A DNA stretch of 64,000 nucleotides, from the NCBI GenBank assembly GCA_963920705.1, contig OY987227.1:11015602-11079601 (forward strand), read 5' to 3'. Of this stretch, positions 23,129-34,328 are shown one piece after another. The notes beneath the pieces were generated by a model that saw only the letters and a program-made list of their open reading frames with translations, had not been told where the DNA came from and searched no databases. The DNA comes from Odiellus spinosus. Lineage: Eukaryota > Arthropoda > Arachnida > Opiliones > Phalangiidae. Made by a program: the position numbers and the translations under genes. The first letter of the stretch is position 1, and each line of letters starts with the position of its first letter.

Positions 23129-23410
23129 CAATTTTTATTTTTTGTCCGAAGAATTTAAATTTTTTTAAATTTGAGTCTCGTATTGAAATTATAATATTAC
23201 ATTTCATATAAGGTCAAATTATTTGGGGGTTAAAGGTTACATTTTCTTAGGTTTAAATACGTTAAATGATAAACAAAGGAAACAATCGCGTTTATTACTT
23301 AACGATAGTTTTCTCTTTTGTTGGGAGGGATTATTTTTGAAACGATTAGCCCGGTGTTTGGGGTTAGTTTTTACTTTTAGAAACCTAGGGTAGATATAAG
23401 CATAGAGGGG

Positions 23411-23419
23411 TATAAAAGG
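23411..23419 (+). promoter_or_regulatory. TATA box (TATAAAAGG), possible retroelement promoter
   Basis: A strong TATA box 118 bp after the tandem primer-binding-site units, followed by a CpG-rich stretch with an open frame (23423-23632) of no recognisable family. Overlapping AATAAATAAA lies near 23961. The spacing would suit an LTR with U3, R and polyadenylation signal, but no second LTR copy is seen. Confidence 0.4.
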
Positions 23420-23428
23420 TCTTTGGCG

Positions 23429-25688
23429 CGTCGCGGATTCAATCGGAGAATCAATTGTTACGTTGAGGAAGCCACGCCAGAGTTCTCGGAGCCTGCTCTC
23501 TTAAGGTTCGCGTCGTCATTTTCTAGCGGTAAACCGAGTGAAGGAATCAATAACCGGAGTGAGATCCCTAGTTGGGGAAGAGCTCGCCCAAAAGTGGGCC
23601 ATCCACTCGCGACGTATATCCCATTCTTGTAAGAAAGAAAAAAGTGGATATTATATTAGTTCTTGGTTTTGTATAATGTAACATATCTATTCTATATATA
23701 ATAGAAGAAAAATTAAGGGCTAACGTTAAAGAGAAGATAACACACTAAGAGTTTAATTAAGCGAGTAATTGTCATCGTTATTATGGTATGCCCAGCAAAT
23801 ATTGCTCGGATTATTCATATATTTTATTTTAAAATTAATTGTTTATGCCTAAAAAAATGAAATTTGTATAGGGTTTATCCGAAGATAAACGTATAAAGCG
23901 CAATTAGTTACTAGTATTCGTTTCTTACAATTCGTGAACTGAAATTCACAATTCATAGGAAATAAATAAATTTTGGGTTTAAAAATCTCTTGTATATTGA
24001 CCCTAAGTGGGCCTTTCTAAAGCAATTCAAAACTCTTTCAAAGTCCCTAGAGGGAACGTGGTTTTAGTTACGTAATCATTTAATTGAGGGGGCGTGGTTA
24101 ATTAACGCCTTTATGTATATATAGTCATAGGTCAAAAATGATAAATTAAAACGAATTTTAAATATTTCAGTAGTGTTACCCTCCCTTGAAATATATTAGC
24201 TCCTATTTTTAAGACTAGAGGTATCGGTAATAACAAGTTGGTGGTGTGAATTTCGTTGCATGCCCTGGGGCATAATAAGACAATTTCGGCGGCAGCGGCA
24301 GCGGCGTCCTTTGAACGAATCTTCGCGTGATGTCAGACGCTCGTTAACGTTACATATAGACCCAAGTCCCTTTTACACGATTGATTTAATATTGTAGCTC
24401 GTGTAACTAGTTAACATTTAAAAATATTACTAATAATTCTATAACTTACTAAAATTATATTTAAATATCTTTTGTATTATAAATATCCTCCATTTTCACA
24501 TAAAACGACTCAAATGTTTTGTAATCGGATATCTGAACGCGACAAACCTATGAATACTTTTAAATCGACATTAGTGGCGCGCGTGTTAGGTCCCGTTCAA
24601 TCTGATCGTGACGTCAGGGCTGGATTAAGAGCGAGGGGGGAGAGGGAAAGGGGCGCTAGTGTATTTACGGGCGCATAGAATGGTGCGCTCTGTTTTAAAG
24701 TGTTTCCCGTAAACGAGGACCCAATGAGGGACAAATTTCATTGTTTTCTTCAATAATAATAGGTTAATGAGGCCCTGTGTGTCGTCATTAGGTAACCACC
24801 AAATTCAACTCCAAAAATGTCTACCAGTTGGCTACAAAATCCTAAGGTTTCTGTTTAGTTTTAAATTTTTAAATCAATGACCATTTCTAATGACATAATT
24901 CAAATATAATTATTTTTTTGGGGTTTCTAATAAAACGTGGCTATAATTTAAATATTGAATTTTGAAATAGTGGATCGTGTAAATGCCCCTTAATTCCTTT
25001 ATTTATAGGAATCTATATATTTAATAATATCATAGGCGACCTAAGCTATTATTCCCCTTCGAGCCAAGAAATGGAAACAGATGTCTATTCGAAGCGTTAC
25101 ATTCGTTTAACTATATAAAAACGGAAATATCTCTAAATACCGCTCTAAAAAGAAAAAGAAAAAAATGGATTTCTGATTAAAAATCGCTTTAGAAATCTAG
25201 TCACGGAATCAATAGTTGATATAGGGTTAGTTTTATAGTCCAACTATCCAGCCCTATAAAGCTTCTAATCTTGCGTGTCTTTGATCACCAATAGTTTGCC
25301 AAATTTACAGATTATTGAGCAAAATGATTTATTTTTTTCTCGTTAGTAGAATCGTCACACTACTCAAATTTAAATGATACTTTATTAATTTTTTTGTTGT
25401 GTGAAGATTAAAAAGATTACAATACTTTCGTAGGTTAATTAAATACCATATTCTTAAAAAAAATCGGTATAGACGACGCACCGCGGCCGTTTTTGGCATT
25501 AGATTCTGAGAGAGAAAAAAAGGCGTTCGTCACCGGGAAACGGTGTTTAACCAATGGGATGCGTTCCTTTGTAAGAGATATTCAAGGTTATCGTATATAT
25601 GCGCCATAAAAAAATGTTTCTCTTACTGAAAAAAAGAGTGCGCCTATTTCTTATCTTGCAAGAAATAGCTGGCTATAATGTTGGATAA
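23429..25688. other. Gene-free interval after the TATA box
   Basis: Includes a GC-richer block at 23429-23630, a GGCGGCAGCGGCAGCGGCG microsatellite at 24288-24306, and a purine-rich patch at about 24630-24655. Otherwise AT-rich with no supportable exon. Confidence 0.4.
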
Positions 25689-26050
25689 ATTAATAGGTTC
25701 TATCAGAAGCCGATGAAACCCTCCTTTGAAGTCTATTACTCCCTGGTCTTGTCTACCCCTCTCTGTATGGGTTATTCTCAAAAGGCGCGATTCGTACGCC
25801 TCCTTACGGTAGATGTTTTCGGAGCGGGAGTTCGTCGAGCGAACATCTCTAGCAGCCTTGGAGTTCGTCCAAAAACGTCGTCGTTTGTGGAGAGAGAGAA
25901 TTTCCAATTTTCCGTAGACAGGGGGGATAAAGTAGGATCCCTTCTAACTCGTAAAATTGGGAATTTTACCCATACAGAGAGGAGCGCTATATGGAACATT
26001 GGAGTAGTAGACTTCCAAGGAGGGTTTCATCGGCTTCTGGTTCTATTAAT
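25689..26050. mobile_element. Foldback element with ~50-bp near-perfect inverted ends
   Basis: Left end ATTAATAGGTTCTATCAGAA then GCCGATGAAACCCTCC; the right end in reverse complement is ATTAATAGAACCAGAA then GCCGATGAAACCCTCC. Pairing continues weakly through CTCTCTGTATGGGT on both sides, about 100 bp per arm. 362 bp. The open frames on both strands here come from the inverted structure and are not genes. Confidence 0.85.
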
Positions 26051-26725
26051 TTGGCACTAATAATTAATCCATGCTATAACTAAGCAGCGTTAATACTATA
26101 ATGACTTTGGAACTATTTTAAACCGTATTGTAAATGTAAAATTTTAGAGTTGAATAATGGAGATTAATTTCCCAAAAATTTAATAGATCGAATAATTTAT
26201 TTGAACATTAAAACGATTCGAAAACAGTTTAACTAGAGCTTGTTTAATACGACATCTGTGTAACTTGGAGATGGTCCACTTATGGTTCGGCGGCCATATC
26301 GTTTAAAACCTTTTTTTTAATGTTTTGAAATTTATAATAATTCAGTACTACATATATCGGCGATGAAGCGTATACGCAATCACCTTTTATAAATCAGTAT
26401 ATCTCGCCATTTTTCCCTTTTTAAAAAATGTTCGGGCTCTAAGTATTTCCAATAACGTCAATTCATATTCGGTAATTTATTTTTTATAAACGATTTTAAT
26501 GAGGGTCCGTCTGAATTGAGATTTCTTTGGTAAATGCCGCCATTTGAATCTAGCTTAGATAAAGTGAGGTTGTCGCTGATTTGAAAAATAGAATTTGAGG
26601 AAAAATCTTTATTCCATAGAAAAAAATTACCGCGACAGTAAAAATAAACTCAAAATATATGATACTCTATGAAACAATGTGTCTGTCTGTCAAACACCTA
26701 CGCTAAGTTTAAACACGGCGTAATA
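26051..26725. other. Gene-free interval
   Basis: AT-rich. 26561-26650 holds a short piece of the GTGAGG-TGTCAC MITE family (copy E): AAAGTGAGGTTGTCGCTG, with AAAAAATTACCGCGACAG further on. Nothing else recognised. Confidence 0.45.
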
Positions 26726-26864
26726 CCCTTTTCAGACGAGGCGTAACTAGCTGGTTTAATCATATTTAACCATAGTTTTTTCAAAATTAACCGAGGTTTA
26801 TGGAACTGAAAACCTCAGTTAAATCTGATTAAACCACGGCTAATTACGCCTCGTCTGAAGAGGG
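26726..26864. mobile_element. MITE with GAGGCGTA-type inverted ends, copy 2 (compact)
   Basis: CCCTTTTCAGACGAGGCGTA at the left, and CCCTCTTCAGACGAGGCGTA as reverse complement of the right end; pairing continues to GGTTTAATCA, about 35 bp. 139 bp in all. It is the unexpanded relative of 440-764. Target duplication not clear. Confidence 0.88.
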
Positions 26865-26892
26865 TTTTACTGTCTGCAAAATGATAAAACTG

Positions 26893-26941
26893 AAGCGAAT
26901 TAATATACAATGTTAAACTTCATTGGGAAAAGTAGTGCATG
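26893..26941 (+). repeat. Dispersed ~50-bp motif, copy
   Basis: GAAGCGAATTAATATACAAT, then TTAAA, then GGGAAAAGTAGTGCA. A member of the GGCGGATTAATACA...AAAGTAGTA family. Immediately after it, 26955-27012 has alternating CGCGCGAGTTT and AACGCGCGG words that can pair. Confidence 0.5.
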
Positions 26942-27120
26942 CAAACTCTTCTTGACGCGCGAGTTTTAATTTCAAACGCGCGGTTTTAAATTAAACTCGA
27001 AGCGCGCGAGTTTGAATTTAATTTTTATTTATTAGCCTTAATGGTTTAGAGGTTATAACTTTTTACGATGTTTAACAACCGTTTTAAGTTAAATAAGTTC
27101 AGTTTCGTGAATTAAATTAG

Positions 27121-27280
27121 GTTCCAAAATAAAACTACGTCATCAATTGGAAAAAATTAAATAAATATTTTTGTCGTTTAATTTTTGAAGTTTCTTAAAA
27201 CACGTCAACCCAGAGGTTTAAAATTTTGAATAAAAAAAACATAGGCCTTCTAACAAAAATGGTGACAGGATTACTTTAAG
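27121..27280 (+). mobile_element. MITE family 'GTGAGG-TGTCAC', copy F, right half
   Basis: Contains GGTTCCAAAATAAAACTACG, TTTTTGAAGTTTCTTAAAAC, ACGTCAACCCAGAGGT and ends GGTGACAGGATTACTTTAA, matching the right half of the family. Confidence 0.65.
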
Positions 27281-28512
27281 AAAATCAGACTCGCCGTGCT
27301 GTTAAATTCGTTTCATGAGTAAATTGGGCGATGAAAAATGTGGTTTTAAAAGGTTCGCTCTATTTCGACCAAGACTGAAGAGAATTTATTCAGTATGAAA
27401 ACTATAAAAATTTTAGTAAAATACAATATTTGAAATAAAAAAAAAATGATTTTTAATAAGGATTGCGCGTGACGTCACGAAAAACCAATAGCCAATCTCC
27501 ATTTTGATTTAAAAATATGATTGAAATTGATAAATAATGAACTAATATTAAATAAACCTAAAATGAAATTAAAAAGGGTATATTTCTTCAAACTATTTTA
27601 AACGCGAAACAAAAGATATTTTTTTTTAGCTTTAAAGGTCCTTAATATTTTGAGATAATTAGACAAGATTGTATATAAGGCAATATAAATTTAAAATGAA
27701 GCCTTTTAGCTTAGAAAGGTCAATATTTTTGAGTTAATTACCATAACACAAACTTTTAATTTATATATATTAAAAAATTAGAAAATTCTAAACTTGTTAC
27801 AATTTTGGAATGTATATGTATATTTTCATTGAAAAACCATTTACTATGGGAATTTAGATCCATTTCAAGCCTGCAACTGAGAGTATATATCGTGGATAAT
27901 ATTTTGAGTTAATTAGATAACAAATTTTAATTTAAATGCGAAAATAAATGAACCAGCATATTTAGCTAAAAAGGTCATTAATATTTCGAGTTAATTAGAC
28001 AACATCTTTTCAATTTAAAGGGAAAGTGAAATAATGATAAAAAGTGGATTTTAAAAATAGTCTGAGAAAACTCTAACGATATAAAAAAAATCTCAGATAA
28101 TTTAGCGTTAGTGTCGGACAGACATTGTTACGTAGATAAATAATTAAATATAATTTGATATTTTTTTTCTGTTGCAATACATGTATATTATAATATACAT
28201 AATAGCTTTTTAATGATGTTACTCATTATTCATTTAAAATCGATGTCAGCGTCACTTTAAAAAGGTGAATAAAATTTTGAGTTGATTAGATAACTTTTAA
28301 TTTAAGTTTTAAAAAGAAATCTTTGTGGTATACGGTATTTAAAATATTTTTTATCGCATTCTCGTTTAATTCAAAGGATATCTTTCATAAATATTTTTCT
28401 AGAAAATACCTTCGAATTTAAGTTTTCTTACCCCCAAAAATTTTACGTGTTATAAATGATTTTTTTTCTATTATATCATACGTATCTCGTATATATATAT
28501 ATAGAAATAGGC
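27281..28512. repeat. Scattered copies of a TTTTGAGTTAATTAGA repeat
   Basis: Five imperfect ~55-bp copies at about 27627-27690, 27705-27755, 27890-27940, 27960-28020 and 28255-28310. Each reads AAAGGTC(C)TTAATATTTT, then GAGTTAATTAGA, then a TTTTAATTTAAA segment. They are not strictly tandem. The rest of the interval holds nothing recognised. Confidence 0.55.
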
Positions 28513-28790
28513 TTAGGTTAGGCGGGCGCTGCTAAGCCAACTGCTTGGCTCTTCCATCAGAGCCCTGTCATTGCCCATTCCCGATTCACCGCGCGAGCAT
28601 TGTATACCCCGTAGCAGAATCTCTTTCATCTTTGCGCCATGACCAGGTATTACGGCGGTCTCCCCCTCTCCATCCCGCCTTAACAACCAAATTGTTTTCA
28701 CCCCCAAAACGTAATAGGTGTTAAGAATAGGGGTTTCCTTCGCGCTCAGCGGGCCAAGTATATAGGCATCTATCTTCACTCGTAGTATGC
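28513..28790 (-). other. GC-rich block with open frame, unknown
   Basis: Abrupt rise in GC content inside AT-rich DNA. On the minus strand it encodes the last ~90 residues of a 165-codon open frame (28513-29010), with RRDGEGETAVIPGHGAKMKE then a Gly/Ser-rich end. The frame's first half is AT-rich and unlike coding sequence. It could be an exon, a retrotransposed fragment or a non-coding RNA; I do not recognise it. Confidence 0.25.
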
Positions 28791-29165
28791 GCTGCAGTTG
28801 TCCAAAAATGTATAAACTATAATTTTTGTAGTTGTATGATAAAGAGAAATTTGAGATTTTTAGAAATTGAAAGATCGAGAAAATGTCTACGTGTATCTTT
28901 AAGAATTCGTTGGTCATGTGACAAGATTTGTACGCGTTCTTCTTTCGATTTTTCAAAATATTAAATTTCCAGGGGAAGACAATTGTCACGGAAAATTCAA
29001 AATATTTCAAGAAATGCTTGTCAGGGTCGAGGGATTAACCATTTCAGTAAAATATGTTTTAACTGATTAATCGATTACTGACTAAAATCAAAGCTAATGG
29101 CTTGACGTACACCAATTATACGTCTACAGTGATTAGTCTCCTCGCCCAGCGTGTTCTACGTTGGA

Positions 29166-29446
29166 AGCTTGCTTCCAAGTGATCGACTTTGAAATGATCG
29201 ACGGAAATGAATTGAGTTAAAAGACTAACCTTACAATTTGCGATCATTTCAAAATTTCTTGTCGATTATTGGAAAATCGATTAATTGGGCAAAATCCCTT
29301 GTCGATTATATTTTAAAATCGATTAATTGGGCAAAAGCCTTGGTCGATTATTTGAAAAAAGATTAATTGGCAAAAGCCTTGGTCGATTATTTCAAAATCG
29401 ATCAATTGGGCAAAAGCCCTTATCGATTATTTGAAAAAATCGGATA
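29166..29446 (-). repeat. ~40-bp satellite, same family as 15178-15690, mostly inverted
   Basis: Units read GTCGATTATTTGAAAAA and TCGATTAATTGGGCAAAAGC, the reverse complement of the 15-kb array. The first ~40 bp (AGTGATCGACTTTGAAATG) is in the forward orientation, so orientation changes inside the block. Confidence 0.85.
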
Positions 29447-30659
29447 ACTTGAATCTATACCTTCGCGAAGCAAGGCTATTATCACAAATAAAAAATATAA
29501 AATTTAGTTATTCATAATTTAAATAAAATGACTTAAACTCATATTTATTTTAAAAATTAAAAAACTTTAATATGAAATATAGAAATTATACTAAGTTAAG
29601 GGATGTTGCAAATTGGGATTGAAGTAAACGTTTGTAGTTATCGGAAGGGGCTGGTTTTGTTCGAAATTCAACACCTGCGAGACGAGCGCGATGATGATTT
29701 GAAATGCAAAACTATAAGCATTAAGTAACGGTGTTTCCGAGTTCTGGTCCTATTCACTTTTGATACTTCTCAAAAGAACCCGTAGTTGAGAAGTTAGACG
29801 GATTTGGGCTTTTTGAAGTTTAAACGGTATATTATTTTCCATTTTATACCATGAGGGTATGCTCGAAAGTGAAGAACTATTTTAATTCTCGATAGAGTTT
29901 ATTATTAATTATTCCTCCGCCATTGCATCGTCAGTTATAGCGCGTTTTTCTTCAATTGATGCTATAATTTGATCCGAGGTTTCGATGGCGTGCTGGTCTC
30001 AATTGGCCAAATCAGGGGGTTTTAGAGAAAACATCCTGTTTAAGGTTTTTTTTCTTCTTCTTCCGAATCTGCCCCCCTCAAACTTCGTGAACTCTGGCGG
30101 CCAGAGTTTTAGGATGGCTCTTTTATTAGAGAAAAGATGAATGGGTATTTTTTGTGGTTGTTGAGAAATAATTTTAGACGAGGGGTTAATGATACGGCCT
30201 GGCAAATTACTGGGCATGCGCGAATCTAGCGTTCTATAACTCGTGCGTGTGTTAAGTGGTGTAGGAGTATATCTAAGAGGGAATTTTACGTAACCCAACT
30301 TAGATTGGTTGACCTTTTAATTTTGATTTGACCTTTTTATGCTCAAACATCGCGTGTTTTCAATTTAATGTTGCGTTAAAAAATTCTTGAATGAATTCGG
30401 TGGGGTTTTAGTTATTTTCGAAACGTCAAACGATTTAGTCACGTGATCGATTATCTAGCCGTCTTAACTTTACCTTTTTTTAACAAGATCGCATTCAGCA
30501 GTGTTTAGTAACTCTTAACAGAGTATATACTAAACTCATCTCGTTCTGACGTCATGATGTTCATAAAAAAACTTCTTGAGGAACTGGTTTTATGACCATT
30601 ATTTAATGAACCTATTTTCCAATTAAGCATCAAATATTTCCAAGCATCGATATAAAACT
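29447..30659. other. Gene-free interval
   Basis: A 99-codon minus-strand open frame at 29999-30298 is rich in Pro, Arg and Lys but has no known motif and no clear splice context; I leave it uncalled. The rest is AT-rich. Confidence 0.35.
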
Positions 30660-31700
30660 TTTCCAAACATCAAAATTTAATATATATATATATTTTTTTT
30701 TCCAAACTTAACATATATTTCCAAACCAAAATTTAATATATATATATTTTCCTAACATCAAAAATTAATATATATTTTTTACAAATATCAAAAATTAATT
30801 TATATTTTTTCCAAACATCAAAAATTAATATATATTTTCCAAACATCAAAAATTAACTAATATTTTTCCAAACATCAAAAATTAATATATTTTTTTCAAA
30901 CATCAAAAATTAATATATTTTTTTCAAACATCAAAAATTAATTAATATTTTTTCAAACATCAAAAATTAATTAATATTTTTCCAAACATCAAAAATTAAT
31001 TAATATTTTTCCAAACATCAAAAATTAATTAATATTTTTCCAAACATCAAAAATTAATTAATATTTTTCCAAACATCAAAAATTAATTAATATTTTTCCA
31101 AACATCAAAAATTAATATTTTTCCAAACATCAAAAATTAATATTTTTCCAAACATCAAAAATTAATTAATATTTTTCCAAACATCAAAAATTAATTAATA
31201 TTTTTCCAAACATCAAAAATTAATTAATATTTTTCCAAACATCAAAAATTAATTAATATTTTTCCAACATCAAAAATTAATTAATATTTTTCCAAACATC
31301 AAAAATTAATTAATATTTTTCCAAACATCAAAAATTAATTAATATTTTTCCAAACATCAAAAATTAATTAATATTTTTTCCAAACATCAAAAATTAATTA
31401 ATATTTTTTCCAAACATCAAAAATTAATTAATATTTTTCCAAACATCAAAAATTAATTAATATTTTTCCAAACATCAAAAATTAATTAATATTTTTTCCA
31501 AACATCAAAAATTAATTAATATTTTTTCCAAACATCAAAAATTAATTAATATTTTTTCCAAACATCAAATATTAATTAATATTTTTTCCAAACATCAAAA
31601 ATTAATTAATATTTTTTCCAAACATCAAAAATTAATATTTTTTCCAAACATCAAAAATTAATATATATATTTTTTCAAACAAAAAAAATTAATATATTTT
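30660..31700 (+). repeat. ~29-bp minisatellite, CCAAACATCAAAAATTAATT units
   Basis: About 36 units; the homogeneous core adds AATATTTTT to the motif in the call. Units at both edges are diverged (TATATATATT variants), the middle is nearly identical. Length varies by one or two T at the unit end and by loss of one TTAA. Confidence 0.95.
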
Positions 31701-32301
31701 TGTAAAAAGTGTTACTGCATGAACGCACTCCCAAATCTTCAAGATTGTGAACAATAGTTCTGTTCAGCAGTCCTGAGTTAGACTAATGACTATGGAAAAA
31801 GTTACAGGCGGATTGATATAATAGAAAGTAGTATAAGTGACACTCCCAAGCAAGTAAGAGTGTCCTTTTTGTGACAAATGTACTTAAAATCTTAACGACA
31901 AGGAATATTGAAGGGCACATTTTTCATAACGCGTCAAGCGGGTGAAATGCTCTTCGATTTACGTGTTTAAATCCCCAATTGAAAAAACATCAATCTCCAC
32001 CTTAATCGCGTGGCAATTTTTTTTTTTTTTTTTTTAAATTATTTTTTGTCTGGCCAAATAAGTCACGAAAAGGTTGGTCTGGGCGGTTACAATTTTTGCC
32101 TTTATTTAATATTGACCTAGCGTGGTAGAAGCCTTCGGGTAACCTGCTATATATTCTACAAAGAAGAAAAAATTTATTTTTTAATGATAAAATAAAAAAA
32201 TTATAGTTTTAAAGGGATAGTTAAACATTATATCAAAAGAACTTGCCTATGGTTGTATGTTATTTACTCTCCGACATAATGATATTTACACTAGTTACTT
32301 T
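31701..32301. other. Gene-free interval
   Basis: Contains a weak GGCGGATTGATATAATAG motif copy at 31807, a T run at about 32018-32035, and TTAAAGGGATAGTTAAACA near 32208, a possible MITE end. No exon supported. Confidence 0.4.
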
Positions 32302-32576
32302 AGATCACTTTATTCCATAAAAGTAAAGCTTAATACTACCAGCAAGCCAAAAAAGTTACCACCCCTGTCTGGCTCAAGTGATTTAGACTCTTCCTCGATA
32401 TTTTGAGTCGGGAGAGAGGGACGGCCTCGGTTGGCTATATTGTCTCCCCCACCCCACTCCACAATTTTTCCAAAGAGTGGCGCTTCTTATTAGAGTTTGT
32501 CGAATCAGAATCTGCACCTTTGCTGATAGTATTAAGCTACGGGGCCATGTTTACTTATATGGAATAAAGTGATGTA
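32302..32576. mobile_element. Foldback (MITE-like) element, 275 bp
   Basis: The left arm has GATCACTTTATTCCATAAAA, GTAAAGCTTAATACTACCAG; the right arm in reverse complement has CATCACTTTATTCCATATAA, GTAGCTTAATACTATCAG. The centre is GC-richer (CCCCCACCCCACTCC). Confidence 0.78.
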
Positions 32577-33532
32577 CTGTTGATATAACTGAAATAAAAA
32601 TATATTTTAATTCGTGTTGAAGTATAGTTTATAATATACCCTATAAGATTAATAACTTTCGACCAATTAGAACGAGTTTATTTAAATTCGAATTTCGCTA
32701 AGCCTAACTAATAAATTCTACGATATCATTCATAGCAAAGCTACTAGGAGCTTGCCAAAATTGATTAGTTCTAAACTTATCTGTTAGCATATTTCTCTCC
32801 GCTTCAATTTGCGCTCCCAATTGGTTGGCTACACTATAGATATTTCAATAATTAGTTGGAAAACTTTTATAACCAGGCAAATTTATATTGGTGTCTAAGT
32901 TTTATTTTAACGTTTTATCTTCCCTTTAACTTTCAAAATAAAGTTGCCCCCGAGGTTTAATTATATCATTCAACATTCATTCGTCTTATTCATTTAAAAA
33001 AAATACTTTATTTCTTAATAAGGTATAAGATAATCAAAATCTATGTATCATTAAAGATGATTAAATCCAAACACCATTAAAATCTTGAAAGAAAGTCGAA
33101 ACTACGTGGAAAAAAAGCGTCACCCGTTTAAACTAAATCCTTATTAAATTGACAATTGGACAATATTAGTCATTAAGACAACCTTTTTCCAACACCGCCA
33201 CTATATAACTCATCCAAAACTAGATATCTATAATAAAATATATACTATATAATAAAAACTTAAGCGGGTTAATACATAATGTTGAATCACACTCGGATAA
33301 AAGTAGTACATCGAATTTGTATTAAATTTTACCTAAATTTTAATTTAAATTACACGAAGAAGTTTCTGGTGGTCGGGAAAAAATCATTTTCGGAATCCTT
33401 TAAAGTTTTTATATTTCAAATTATAAATTCTATCAGGCGTGAAATTTAAATTTATTTTTTTAAATTGGAGATGACACCGTTAAATGTTTTTCACATGATA
33501 TAAAAGTAATTAGATGCAGAAAATTATTTTTT

Positions 33533-33567
<35 letters not shown>

Positions 33568-34076
33568 ATGATTCAAGAAGTTTTCATTTGTTGTTTTCTT
33601 AGGGAATATTGAACCTTTATGGGCTTACATTAAGTTCTGACTTAGCTCAATTGGGATTGGATGAATCGCGATGAAACATTTTGATTCCAATTTAATTCAC
33701 CAAAATTATTTTTAGATTGGTAAGGTGGTATATTAATTTTTATTTACTACGATTCCAAGATTCATTCATACCTTATATAATTATAGGCAATATTACCCCT
33801 GGCTAATGACAAAAATCAATGAATTTGCCTGTTATTGGTACAAATTGTAAAGAAAATTTGAAAATTTCGAAATTTCGTAATTCGAAAGCTTTCCAAGAAT
33901 GATAAATGCCTGACTCTTTACCTTTCGGTTCCTTTAGAGAAGCCCAATTTAATTTAGGCCTAAGTATTCGATAATAAAAATAAGCCCAACATTAATTAAT
34001 TTAGACAGAGGGTCATATACGTGTATTTATGTGTGTATATATATATATTTCGTTTTTAATTGACTTTCTATTTACA
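32577..34076. other. Gene-free interval
   Basis: AT-rich with a T run at about 33537-33565 and one copy of the dispersed GGCGGATT motif at 33262-33313. No exon or RNA gene seen. Confidence 0.4.
33262..33313 (+). repeat. Dispersed ~50-bp motif, copy
   Basis: AAGCGGGTTAATACATAATG, then TTGAATCA, then GATAAAAGTAGTACATC. One of the clearest copies. Confidence 0.6.
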
Positions 34077-34328
34077 GAATTCATTAGCTGTAGTAATGAA
34101 AAACTCCTGAACCTCGACGACCACGCGTTCTTTCCCCCACATTTTCTTCAATTTTCCTTCAATAATAGGAACAAAAATGCGTATAAATAAATTTCTACCA
34201 ACAAAACGAACTAGAACCAGAGAAATTCCCTCCGTGTTTGAAGGGAAATAGAAAAAAATATGGGGGAAAAAGAGCGCGTGGTCGTCGACGTTCGAGAGGT
34301 GTTCATTACCACCGCTAATGAATTCTAT
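34077..34328. mobile_element. Foldback (MITE-like) element, 252 bp, long hairpin
   Basis: The left arm has AGAATTCATTAGCTGTAGTA, CGACGACCACGCGTTCTTT; the right arm in reverse complement has AGAATTCATTAGCGGTGGTA, CGACGACCACGCGCTCTTT. Arms of about 90-100 bp make most of the element a hairpin. Confidence 0.85.

Larger units (their letters stand above)
22691..23293 (+). repeat. 303-bp tandem duplication carrying retroelement primer-binding sites
   Basis: Unit 1 is 22691-22993, unit 2 is 22994-23293. They match closely over most of their length, e.g. TAATGAACTCG, CGACTTTATGAATTTCTCC, TTTCATATAAGGTCAAATTA and GATAAACAAA. Each holds a sequence complementary to the tRNA-Phe 3' end. The likely source is a small LTR-type element or a duplicated LTR/leader junction. 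No pol reading frame is nearby. Confidence 0.85.

Noticed and set aside
29999..30298. 99-codon minus-strand open frame
   Set aside because: Longest open frame in its area, but no recognisable motif, and no start or splice context that would decide it.
30660..31700. CRISPR-like regular repeat array
   Set aside because: Units are directly adjacent with no unique spacers; it is a minisatellite in a eukaryotic context.
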